From the NCBI RefSeq assembly GCF_001949145.1, contig NW_019091585.1:393877-457876 (forward strand): 64,000 bases of DNA, in the 5' to 3' direction. Position numbers and translations under genes: made by a program. Source of the DNA: Acanthaster planci. Its lineage: Eukaryota > Echinodermata > Asteroidea > Valvatida > Acanthasteridae. Shown piece after piece: positions 48,201-60,657 of this stretch. The stretch's first letter is position 1. Every line of letters starts with the position of its first letter. The notes beneath the pieces were generated by a model. The model saw only the letters and a list, made by a program, of their open reading frames with translations, made no database searches and was not told the DNA's origin.

Positions 48201-51200
48201 TTTTGATGAATGAAAGTCTCCTGTCCCAAACAATGTGTTGAGGGGGGTGTGTTTTGTTGCTGTCATTACCCAAGAACTTGCTTTGGCAAATTTCCATTTT
48301 ATAGTTTCTTCTATTGGAATACTGCATGTGTACCAATACCACTACATGTACATGCATCATTCTTGCCTCAAAACAGGGTTCACAAAATTAGTCTTCACTT
48401 TTTATTATTCCTCATGAATAAAAAATAATTTTCATTTGAAAATAAATGGATTGATAAATGATAATACTTTTGCCGCATTGGTAAGATTGACAACAACCTT
48501 CACGCTTACCGGTAGTCATTTACATGTACATTCTCAGTGAATGTCGGCTGCTTTTTGATGACATACAGTATGTGTACAGTGTAATACCACACTCCAAAGG
48601 ACTTTACAAAATTAGTACTGGCCCCATAAATATTATGGTACCGGTATTCTTGTCATGAATAATATACATGTGTCCGTAGTATACATGTACGTGTATGTAT
48701 AAAAAATGCAATACAGTCCAAACCTACATGTATTGATAAACCAATTAATGGTGTGTGTGTGTGTGTGGGGGGGGGATTTCAAGTGTTTTTGTTTTGAGCA
48801 AATTAGTGATTTTCATCACCATTCATGTTTTGTTTTATTTATCTTTTTACCCTTTTTTCTCTTTTGAGGCTGGGAACAAGCACCCCCTGTTGCCCCCCCC
48901 CACCCTTGAGGTTATGGAAAAACGAAATGGACAATTTACATACATGTACTGGTACTTGTGCAGGCTTGGAGGTGTTTTCAAGGAATTTGAAAAAGTGAAA
49001 GACCAGGTGTGGAACTTTAAATTGCATGTTTTCAGCAGATTTTTGAAGTGAAGCTTGTTGAATATCTGAAGAGATGATCGAGGCTTGCCTTTCAAAGTTA
49101 TAGTACCTGGAGAAAGAAGTCAACTGTTGCTGAGTGGGTTGATCATGGAACTTCAAGTGTTTGGAGAGGACAGTGGGGGGTGATCTCAGTTGGATTATGA
49201 GACCAAGAGAACTATAATCTACCGGTACACGTACAATGAAGTCTCAGTCACTTGAGGCCTAGCCTGGATGGGTTTTATTGTAATCCAGGTTTTGAAACTT
49301 GTTGCTGGTTGGAACAAATGAGCCTACAGGTTACTCTGCAGTGTGCTCACTAAATGCACATACATGTATGTACAATGTACATGATTTTCATGATCACAAA
49401 ACTTACTTGTCAAACAGGTTCCCACTGACCCACATACATGTAACCCTACATGTACATGTACATGTACATACACCAGCCTGTACACTGTATAAGAAAAATG
49501 TGGGGGCCAGCTGGATTGGCATGATGCCAACAACTGTACGCAACACAAGCACTGACCACTGAGCTATTTGATAGGGAATTAAGTTATTTTACTTTATTTT
49601 CAATTTGTTTAAGGTTCCATATTTTTAGCAGTCCCCAGGCACAGTGCCTTTAGTCATGTCTGTGCCTATTGAACAATCCAGCCATGCTGGTCAGCCATCT
49701 GACTCACAAAGAGTTCCAGCTGGCTGTCGCCTTGGATACCAAATAGTGAATATTTACAAATAATGGTTAGACAGTGTAATTCAGATCAATTGACCCCCTC
49801 CTACAAAACCAAAAGATGCTCATACATGCACGTGTAGCTCTTCATGGAAATGCTTTCAGCTATTGTACATGTGTATTGATGAACCAGCAAGAAGTTTCCT
49901 TGGCGTTGCACTACCAGTATCTTGAAACCGTATACACTGTCTTCACTCTTTTTTTCTCTCAAAGGTCTTGATGGCTCCTCGCCGACCCTCAGCCGCAAGT
50001 CCTCTCGCCAGCGCCAGCTCTCTGCTGACATCAAGGCCATGTACACCAGCCGCAACACCGTCACCCTGACACTCCTGCACTTCAACGACGTGTACAACGT
50101 GGAGCCCCGGGAGTGGGAACCGGTGGGCGGGGCGGCCCGCTTTGCCACGGTTGTCAAGGGTTTCCTCGACGAAAGCCCTCTTGTCTTCTTCAGTGGCGAT
50201 GCACTCAACCCATCCATCTGTAAGAAAATATTCTACTTTGCCTTTGATGAAGATTCTGCTAGAACTGATGTTAGGCCCTGTAGTAAATTTTTCTAACTTG
50301 TTCCAGGTCACTGCAGCCAGGAAGTACTTATAGTTAGCAGTATTGATTGGCACAGAGACTGAAACGAAGACAATTCCTGGCCTTTCCCCCATGTATTTCT
50401 GCATCTTGTGTTCTAAAACCCCATCTAGGCTAACAAGCAGATTGGATTTCAATCCCTACTGTAGTTTGTTTTTTTTGCTTTCTACCATTTCTGAAGGTTG
50501 ATATCATCTTCTCTACTAGCATAGGGTTTCTTCAAGTGCCGAGGTTTTTTGCTGGACTTTTATTCAAATAAATTTGCACTTCTAAAGAATCCTTTGTTTC
50601 ATTAAGAAACTCAGTTGAACAGCATTCTTTGAAGTGTCCACTGTTTGTTCATCATTTTTTGCACAGTGAGCAATGTGACTCGAGGCCAGCACATGGTCCC
50701 CATCCTGAATGCACTGAAGGTGAACACGGCAGTGTATGGCAACCACGACTTTGGTAATGTCAGTTGTACAAAATTGTGATCTGATTCTTTGATGATGTAA
50801 ATCTATTTCAGTCTTTGGAAAAAACGAAAATCAAACTACAAAGAATGACTGAAGATGTAGCTAATATGAGTGCAGTGACATTGAGTTTCTTTTGTTTGGA
50901 TGCCTTCTTGGACTCGCAAATTATATCAGACGGTGTACCGTGCATAACACAGAACTCATAAAGGGATAATTGTGTTTAACGTTGCATGAAGACTTTGGAG
51001 TTGATGAGCTGGAGGACATTGTGCGGGATACCAACTTCCCCTGGATGATCAGCAATGTCATTGACAACTTCACCGGTCAACCGCTGGCAGACGGCCTGGT
51101 CACACGGACTGTCACCTGTCAGGGGAAGAAGGTAACACGGCAAAAATGTCCAGGTTTTTCTGAGAGGCATATACCCCCCCCCCGATAGATTTATCATCGC

Positions 51201-54200
51201 ATTGTGTCAAGACAAATTGCGCAGTCAATACCATGGAGTCAATGTAAATACCATTATTAGTCTGGCTTTATTGTACCCATAGATCATTCCTATGATATAT
51301 TTGTCACAGGAGATAGAGTGACTGATATTCACATGAAGAAATTGCCATGAACGCTGTGTTTACTATAAGTACATGTACATATAGGCAGAAACCAAACAAG
51401 CTGGACAAGATGATTAACAGTTTCATGATTTTGCTCTGTCAGTTGAAAAAAAATCGGAATTTTTCCTACAAAATGTTTTTCAGATTGGTCTGATCGGTCT
51501 TGTGGAAGAGGAGTGGCTAGTTACCTTGGCGACCATTGACAGAGAAGACCTGACCTACCTGGATTTTGTGGAGCAAGGTGCCAAACTTGCCCAAGAGCTG
51601 AAACAACAGGTTAGGAAGGAGAGGACAGGGTATGACGTCTCAGGATGTTTCCAAATTTCAGGATTTTTGACCAAAACGTGCAGGGCATTGAGAAATTTAA
51701 TCATCAGGTTTGCTTGTTTTTTACACTGTGTGTAAAAACACCATGTAAATGTACATATACATGTATAAGGTTAACATAATCATTCTGAGCTGTGAAAAGC
51801 TACTGCCACAACCCCTCAGCTGGAGGCTTTGTGGATTTCTTTTTATGCCCTGAACATCACCCCTGAATGGATCACGGCCTGCAGATGGCTTGTAGGTCTC
51901 TGGATTAGAGGTTTGAGCTTGCATGGTGTAGCCAGAGAGGACAGACACACAAAGGAAGCAGGGAATTTTTTCTTCTGTCCTCAACACCTAGTCTGATGTT
52001 CTTTGGGGGGATTTCTGGTCCAGTTGTTGACCCAAAATATGCTCGTTGAAAACATCTGGGAGAGCTTTTTGCTCACTGGCCTGCTGTCTTGAACTGAAAC
52101 GGCAACAAATCATCAAAGAAAACATCATTTGTGACAGCAAATCCTCCCAAAGTCTGGCAAAATTTGGTTTTGAAAGAGCTGTTACACTGAGGTTTCTGCC
52201 TTCGATGACAACACACTTCTGCTAGTAAATATGCAAATTTGCTAAAGCTTAAAAATTAAAAAAAAAAGCACCAAAATACTCTTAACCACTTGCTGCCGGG
52301 ATACCCGTTTTCGAGTACATAGATAGTAATATATGTCGGTGTAAATGTCCATTAATTGAAAAATAATGAATTTTTGAAGATTTTTGAAAAATGAAAAACT
52401 TGAAAAACACCCGTATGTGTGCACTGCATTTTCAAACCACCTGGCAGCATGTGGTTAAAATGGAACAAACGACATTGAAGATTTGGTTTTATAGGACAAA
52501 ATGGATAATTTACAAGAACTGCACTAAGAAATTACATGTACTGGTACATTGCATGGGTCCTCTTATAGACAGTGAAGCGGATTGTGATATTCTGACGGTG
52601 CAATTCCCTGTGCCCCCCCTCCCCGCTTGAGTGTAGAAAAAAAAAAAAAACTAAAAATAAAGCTGGAAGAAGAAAAGGAATGAGAAGTGAAAGAAGTTCA
52701 AAAAACAGATGAAAGGGGACTAAATCATCACGTTGCTTGAAAATACTGTGGAATCAATGGCGACGGTTAGTCATTTATCATTTTCCTGCTGAGTGCTGTG
52801 CCCCCCCAAATTTGCCCCCTTGACCAAGTGCCTTTCTACCCCCCCTCTCCGTTCAATATTCTGGCCATGCCTATGGTCATTACCACTGCTCGCGGTCATT
52901 GTCACTGCTCTTTAATGGACAAATGGCTTGCCACGCCCCATAAACCTTACCTAACGAGTTCGGCAAGTGGATTTTTTAGTGAATAGTTAATGCATTGTGC
53001 AGCGCTTAATTATATCGGATACAGATGCATTAGTGAGTACATGTGCATTTACCTGTGTATCTGACCATATTGCAGGGGATGGACTACGTGATCGCCTTGA
53101 CTCACATGAGGATGCCGAACGATGTCCGACTGGCTGAGAATGTAGACGACATTGATCTGATCCTGGGAGGTCACGACCATGATTATGAAGTGATGGAGGT
53201 ACCTTGTTGCATTATCTTGTGTAACATCTTTGAGGGATATGAATGCTGAGTTGTACAACTGACTAAGGGGCCAGTTTTTTCAGATAGAAACTTCTAGCAC
53301 AAAAGTAGGGATAAGGATCCTCTGTTGAGTTCTTTAATTTTGTTGGGCTGTCAGTTATGTTGATCATTAAACTATTTTGTGTTGAAGAGATACATGTAGC
53401 TTGGGTGATACTTGTTTGTAGTGGACATGTCTTGCTTATTGCATTCACATTGTAAAAAGGACCTAATATCACTACACAAGTATTTGCATCGTCACCAATT
53501 AACGGTGGTAATTGATGAGTTTCCTGCTAAATTTGCCCTTTGCTGAGTAGTGTTTTATTTCTAATTCACAGATGCATGTATGAAGGCATTGATACGCATT
53601 CTTAAATCTTACAGTTTTGTGGAAAGGGATAAGTTTCCAGTGGATCTTCTACAGTAGCTGGCCAAAAAACAAAAAAAACCTTATAATTATCAGTGTCAGT
53701 CACAGTGCCTTCATTCAAAACTTTACTCACTTGACCATCTAACTAATGAAATCAGGTTTCACCAGTAGTAGCCTATGACTTTATTTACAAGCCATCAATC
53801 AGTCAATAGCTAATCATGTTAGAAATATTCGGGGACAGTTCCAAGCATTAAGGAGTGACAAGCACAAGTCGATCTCATGTTTCAAAAAGTTTTATAACAC
53901 ATGCACGTTTAGCAGCAACAAGGGCAGACCTTTCAGAGAAGCTTATACTGTAACTGGAAGAGCCCCATACTCCATTTAGAAGTAGACATACATGTACATG
54001 TACACTGTACCAGTTGTTGTGTAGGCTAATGTACTCTTTTTACAGGTTAATGGGAAATACATTGTGAAGAGTGGCACAGACTTCAGGACCCTGTCTCGCC
54101 TAGAGCTGACCTTCACTGATTTTTACCAAACCAGCGTTGAGGTGGAGCGAATTGATATCACGTCAGAGATCCCTGAGGACGAAGAGGTGAAGGAGATAGT

Positions 54201-57200
54201 CGGCACTTACCAGAGTGAGTCCTCGGGGTCAGAGAGTTGATATGTTGGCCGGGTTGACAAATGAGCTTTCTCCTGGTTCGGAGGAAATCAGAGATATTGA
54301 ACTTTGGTTGGAGTCTCTTTAGTTAAGGCATTGTAAAATATCTCCCCCCCCCCCAAAAAAAAAGACAAGAAATAGGTTACATGCAATTTGAGACATTAAT
54401 GGAATTGGAATTCATCTTCTGTAGTTGGAAAAAAATGCATCTGAAATTCTGAGACAAGTGAATATGTACTTTATACTGCTTTACATGTGGTCTTGCTGTT
54501 CTCACTGATTTTCTTTGTGTTCCAAGTAGCAATCCTCTGTCAATAAGTCTTGTTCTCCCTTTCCCCATTTGCTCCGTCAGAATTTGAAAGAAATGTCCGT
54601 AGATAGCTTTTTTATCTGCTGCCAACTTTTTTATTCTTCAGTGTACATGTACATGTATGTATCTTGAATAACATTTTTCTGCTTGGCCTGTGATGGATGA
54701 TACTTTTCCAAAAAGTGTTTAAAAAATTGAATTAAGGTGGTTCTGTGTTCTTGAAGAACAAAAAGAATTCCTAAATCATTGAAAACAACTTGTGTACATC
54801 TCTGTTTCACAGATGTCAACATTTTTTCTTCCCCTTTAATGCAGAGATTCTTGGCAAGGAGTTGGAAGGAACACTAGGCAACATTGAAGTGGACTTGGAT
54901 GCCAGATTTGCTTCAATTCGAACCCAGGAAACAAACCTAGGTAATAGACTGTATTCATGTGTCGGCCATCTTGAATTAAAAGTGACGTTAACTTGTCATT
55001 TGGTGAACCTAAGATGAAAAATAACAGCAACAAAATAAAACTTCATTATGCATTAATGGCTGTTAATGTTTAAAATAATTTGAAATTTGTGATAGAGTTA
55101 TATCTGTATGGTTTAAGCCACATTTGAAATAAAGGAAAATAGGCTTGGGCCTGTCACAAGTAACAGGATGAATAATAACAAAAGGAACACTCTTGTGACT
55201 TCCGTTCAGACTGGAGGTGTTGTGTTGGTGTTATGAAGTCTTGTGATGGTCTTCAGCGATCTTGACCACAACACCAGATTATTGGCATTAATTTCACTCA
55301 CATCATAAAGAATGTCAATCTGGGTGTTCTTTCACCTGTCTTATTTGAAATTTCCGCCTAAATTTTCTCTCGTAGGGAATTTTGTGACCGACATCATGCT
55401 AGCCACCTCTAGCGCTGATGTAGCATTGCTGAATTCGGGGACGTTTCGATCAGATATGGTCCACCCAGCTGGGAACTTCAAGAAGAAAGACCTAATGTGC
55501 CTTCTGCCAATAGTGGACTCGTTGATTGTGCTTCAACTCACAGGTACATGATGGAGTAGATTGGACAGTGAGCCAGTTCATTATTCCAACAGCACACGCC
55601 CCAAATCAAGCATGTCCAAGACCATTCAGGGACAGCAGTGCATGCATACATGGTCTGTCCTATCGGCACAGCCATACACCAGGATACAATGACTTGCTTG
55701 CTTATGTGCTCTGTTCTTGAATGACCTTGCCCTTTTGAAAATACAACTTGAAAGGGGATGCAACTACATTATTGCCTCCAAGTATGGTCTTCACGTGACG
55801 TCAGTTGTTGCTATTAATAATCAGTCTTTCTGTGACAATTGAGAATTGACCTTTCATCATAACTTGCCTTTGTATTCTGTTTTGTTTGTTTGGTGGGTTT
55901 TTTTTGGTGGCGGCAGGCATGCAGTTGTGGCAAGCTCTGGAGAACGGTGTCTCCCAACACCCCAAGAAGGACGGCCGCTTCCCCCAAGTGGGTGGCATGA
56001 AGTTTGGCTTCGACCCCGACGCCCCACCCGGGTGTAGGGTAGATCCATACTCCATCAGCGTCGGGGGACAACCACTTTCCCCGAGTAAGGTAAGACCAGA
56101 TTTGGATCAGGTCCAAGAGCCCTAGGCCACAGGTACTAAATCCGTCAGACTTTTCTGTCTTCTTTGGTACATATATTACGGGAATGAAATGTTCAGAGAA
56201 GACCATTGCACTGATGTACTTCAAAATCCTGACGTCGATCTTACTGGTATACTCAAGACCATCAAAAGACCCAACACAAGCACAGTCACCAGTTAAAGGG
56301 TACACAGTGACAGAGGAGTGCTTCTGTTGCAGTTGATTTGAAGAGCTTTGTGACTTGAACTTAGAAAGGAGGCCTGGTTTTGTTCCTGTGGGGTCTTGTG
56401 ATAATCTTAAGGGATCTCGACTGCAACACTGCAGACATTATGACGTCTAGGGTCAGCTGGCTGTAGTCAGTTGGTGGGTTCAGCGGGTATAGCTGTCAAG
56501 AACTGTTGCTTGCACAGGGCAGGCGCCAGCAATAACCTGGTGGTTGCACTGTTTATTTTGAATCGTTCCCATTATTACATGTAAACCACTTCAAAGAGTC
56601 TTTGTCCATTTCCAATGTACAGGTGTACAGGTTGTGTACCAAGGACTATGTAGCAGAAGGCAAAGATGGCTATGACGTCCTCAGAACCTGTAAGCACTTG
56701 TCCTCGGTGGAGGAAGGACCTGTCCTCTCCACCATCGTACAGAATCACTTCCTGTCTGTCCGCATCGTTAAGGGCCTCAAGCCATGTCGGTCAGGGCACA
56801 GACAGAGTCTCATCAGCCTCAATAGGTGAGGGGGTCTCTGGAGAGACCCAAATCTTAATCTCTTCTCCGGCTTCACCTTTAAAGGTCACTTTCTTGTGAA
56901 TTAGCCCCAATAGTTCTGAATGCTCCAGTTTCAATGGAACATTTTACACATCACAGTGGGTGTACGTTAAGACCTCACATTGACTTTAACCCCCTACCTC
57001 AGTATAACAGGGTCAATGCCACTCTCTCCCTGGATATTGTAGGGCTAAAATAGGCCCAGTCACTCATTTGCAAATAAGGTAGCTCAAAGTAGCCTCTACT
57101 GACAAGTATTTGGAAAACAAAAAAGTGGCCACATCTCTTGCATTGAATGTAAGGCGATTCCATGGTAACAGAATCACATTTGACATATTTTGGCACTGGT

Positions 57201-60200
57201 CAAAGTGGCAAACAAAGTGACACTAATTGAATGATATAGTTTCAGTTCATTATCAACGTCTGTAACATTCATAATGAGCAAAGTATTTATAAAACATTCA
57301 AAATTTAACTTAAAAGTAGGTGTCAAAAGAAGTTCATAAGTGGTTATTTTTCTTTTTATCTGGTTAAAGTATTTGCACAGCTTCAGATTTGACATGTATT
57401 AAAATGTGTCAAAATGAAGTTGTTGTTTTTTTTCAAACTGCTTTATTTTTTTCCCCACTAGACTTGGTAAAGAAACCCAAATTATCAATGTTTGGAGAGA
57501 CCTCGGATGATAATGACAGAGTTGCTCTGGTTTAACCGTTTGTCTGCTGTCTTTGTCCCACTTTTTGTAGACGGCACAGTCTGATGCGCCAAGCCAGCCT
57601 GGACATGGCCGAGAGGGCGCAGTGCATCATCGCGCCCCACGTAGAGGGGCGCATCTTCCACCTCACCCAGGAAGAGCGCCACCGCCTGGAGGACCACCAG
57701 TCACAGTTCTTGCAGGCGTACAAAGACGAGCTCGAGATCCGGCTGACGGACACCAACAACACTCACATACACCATACCGGTATGGACCAACAGACCTGAA
57801 CTCCCAAGGAAGCCATTTGATCTTGTTCATTGAATCTGTTTTATAAATTGTTAACATTTGAGTTGGATGGTATCAGACTATTTTAGCATTCATGTGGGTT
57901 CCAAGCCTCCTTTTCAATTTTTGTTTTATGTCTGGCTTAAAAAAACTCAGGTGTACCGGGTATTTTATTACAAATACATGTATAAATGTAGTCATCAGGA
58001 ATTGACAGGAAAGTTGACAGGAAATTTCTTCATTTTTCTTCAAAGTAATTCAAAGTCATTTTTTCATTGATGATTTCAAGTTCCCAAAATGAAAAGTTGC
58101 CGTCCCTTTCCATTTAATTAGGCACAGCATCCACTGCCAACTGGTTTCTTTACAGGCAAGCCGTTTTTCGGCCAGTAGCTCTTAATCCCCCTTCTACCAG
58201 CTGATGAGGTACAGGCCCAACCTCTTCCAAAGGAGCCCTCCGCTTGGAGATCCTTTGTGTTGGTGCCTACTTGTTGGACTCATTGCTGATGAACCATTGG
58301 GTTTCTTTATCATTGGCTTAATCCTACCCAGCTGGTGCAAATCCCTTTAGAACCTCTATTCATCAGTGGAGGGTCTGGGAAGCAGACTCTGATAAGCTAT
58401 TCGTTTCTGTGACTTTGAAATGCCGACAGACCATAGGCCCCTACCGGCCTAGAGGGGCAGTAATGCAGCCTGAGGATCATACTGGCCAGAAAGTGGGCGG
58501 GCAGCCTCAGCCTGTAGAGAAATCGGCCAGCAGTGGACACCACGCCTTATGGCTGATGCATGAATGTGGACTAATTATGCCGTGTCGGATGGAACAAAGT
58601 CCAAATGATGTACTCTATTATGCAAAGCTCAAGTACAACATACAAAGAAATAGGAGTTGGTTTACTGTGAAGTGAGAACCACTTTATTGTAAATGTTTGA
58701 ATAGTGTTGGTAACACATAACTTCTGTTGGAAACTTTAATACTAAGCAAGAAAGACATGTCACTTTCTTGGGTCTGTGAATATTGGGTTTTTTTTCCTAA
58801 AACAAATGCTAAAGTTCGGTGAAAACATCACCTGCTTTTACAGAATTTCAGAGTTAGTTACGCCAGCCTAGTCAGTCATCTGCTTTCTCGCGTATCATCC
58901 AAATATAAATAACTGACCTCTCTCTTCCATGTGCAGCCACTTCCACCTACCATCGCACCCTGACCACACCCATCCCCGAGGTTGTCATCTCCAACACAAC
59001 CCCAGACAGTCTTGTCGAGGATGAAGATGAGATAGCCACACCTTCCTCCTCATTTGTTGCTATCTACGACGACGATGAGATGAGATGCATGTGGACAGCT
59101 GTAAAGCAAGATGATGTGCAAGAGGTGATCCTAACATCTCTGATGAGCTGTTTACAAGTTGAAGTCAGATTTACGTGTTTCTAGAACCTTCGGTTTTGCA
59201 ATCATGCATTCGCATTGAATTTCTCCGGACCAATTCACTGCTGCTCTGTAACATGTTTTAGAAATAAATATATTTTAACATGCATTTGTGGAATCTGTGC
59301 TTCATATATGAATTAAATATATAATGTAAACAGTTGTAAATTTGATGGTCAGTCTTCATGTATGTTGAAATGCAACTTGAAGAGTTTTAACAGTTGATAT
59401 GTTCATAGTTGCAGATAATTAAAAATTTTTAAAAATATAAAATTACGTTGAAATCCTGTCATCATCATATTTCTCTGGAATTTAGGTGCAAAGGTTACAC
59501 CAAGAGCAGTACGTCAACCTGAATTTCATGTATGAGCAGACGTCCGCCCTTCACGTGGCCGCAGAGCACAGTTCATTAAGAGTGGCAGGGTACCTGCTGC
59601 AGGAAGCCAAGATGGACCCGGACATCAGAGAAGCCCAATTCAAGGTTACAATTTCCTAGCCTAGCCTTTTCTTTCTTGTGTGGACCTGTGATCATGAAGA
59701 GGTCCATGAGGACCTGCATGGGTCCTCACTGGGTTTCTCCTCTTTCACAAGAGCAGTTTAAGAGGAATGTTAGGTTTGCGTTCTTGTACCGCAAAATGAA
59801 GTAAAACAACATTTGAGGAAATCATGTTGAAAAGTTCAGGCGAAAGATTACTCATAGCGCGAGCAACATTACTTTCCTTTTTCTCTGAATTTTCTTAGAA
59901 CTACTTGAAAACAAAGGAATGTACACGCAAGTTACATAACTGAAAAATGGGTGGCTGCTGTCTTGATAGAAACAGTGTTACTTTTTTAATCTTCGGTCCT
60001 TGGATGATGACCTTGCTTGGAATCTCATAACTTGGTTTAGCTGTGAATTGGCTTGTCAGTTGTGAGGGTTTTTCTCAGAATTAACCTTACGGCTTTTCCT
60101 CCTGAGCCCCTAGATTCCTAGCTGCATTCCTCTTTGCTGAAGTCTATAAGGGTATCTTCTGTAGGAAGAAAAATTAGTGTTTGGAATTTTTTATTTGCGG

Positions 60201-60657
60201 GCCCAAAATTGGATGCTGTGTGCCATAGAAAATTTCCTGATGAGTTTGCAAGAATTGTTATCCCGAGGAAAGCATATTCCCTAGCTTAAAAAAAATAAAC
60301 ACAATATGTAGATTTTGCTAGTCACAATATTATAAAGTAAATAATATTGGCCATACTAAAATTTCAATTTCAAAATTTTATCCAGCTCTGTTTTGATCAG
60401 ATTGTAATGTCTGTCCATTTAAAAAAATGTTCTTCTGACAGAATACCCCATTGATGATCGCTGCCATGAAGGGTGATGTAGCAATGGCGGAGCTTCTGAT
60501 TTGCAATGCAGCATCTCTGGATGCCATCAACCAGGAGGGAAAATGTGCCAAAGAGTTCTTGTCCGAGGTATCCTCAAGTCAGTTGGCGAGCCTTCTCACC
60601 GCTCCAGGTGATGCCAGTGAGGACACAGCGGCCTCGAAGAACGGAGCGGTGCTGTAA
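45242..60657 (+). CDS. 5'-nucleotidase (UshA/YfkN-type metallophosphoesterase) with C-terminal ankyrin region, fifteen exons
   Basis: Predicted to hydrolyse nucleotides. Exons: 45242-45332, 49965-50219, 50667-50753, 50992-51131, 51484-51609, 53076-53198, 54046-54214, 54845-54940, 55376-55543, 55917-56089, 56623-56825, 57571-57779, 58937-59124, 59486-59644, 60442-60657. All junctions are GT/AG with matching phases; 2403 nt give 800 aa. Metal-site motifs are LLHFNDVYNVE (67-77), SGDALNPS (107-114), GNHDFDFG (140-147), ALTHMRMPND (240-249) and GGHDHDYE (264-271). The nucleotide-binding C-domain has NSGTFRSD (382-389). An acidic linker (about 615-660) precedes ankyrin repeats (about 661-775; TSALHVAAEHSSLRVAGYLL, NTPLMIAAMKGDVAMAELLI). 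There is no signal peptide. The start is the only in-frame ATG after the upstream stop at 45164; MGSTCS fits N-myristoylation with a palmitoylatable Cys5. Y74 replaces the usual His. The ending CT/GTAAGTG could instead be a donor. Confidence 0.9.
47869..48937. repeat. Large inverted repeat (about 240-bp arms, 590-bp spacer)
   Basis: The left arm (47869-48109) starts AAATTGTCCATTTCGTTTTT. The right arm (48702-48937) is its reverse complement, ending AAACGAAATGGACAATTT. Both contain matching G- and C-runs, a TG/CA dinucleotide run and the TTTGAGGCTGGGAACAAG block. Divergence is modest. It lies in intron 1 of the nucleotidase gene as modelled. No transposase is present in the spacer. Confidence 0.85.
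52282..52458. mobile_element. piggyBac-type MITE (177 bp, TTAA ends)
   Basis: The left end is TTAACCACTTGCTGCCGGG and the right end, read on the minus strand, is TTAACCACATGCTGCCAGG. That is 17 of 19 identical, with TTAA at both edges as expected for piggyBac target duplication. It lies in nucleotidase intron 5. Related ends occur at 26652 and near 27337. Confidence 0.7.
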
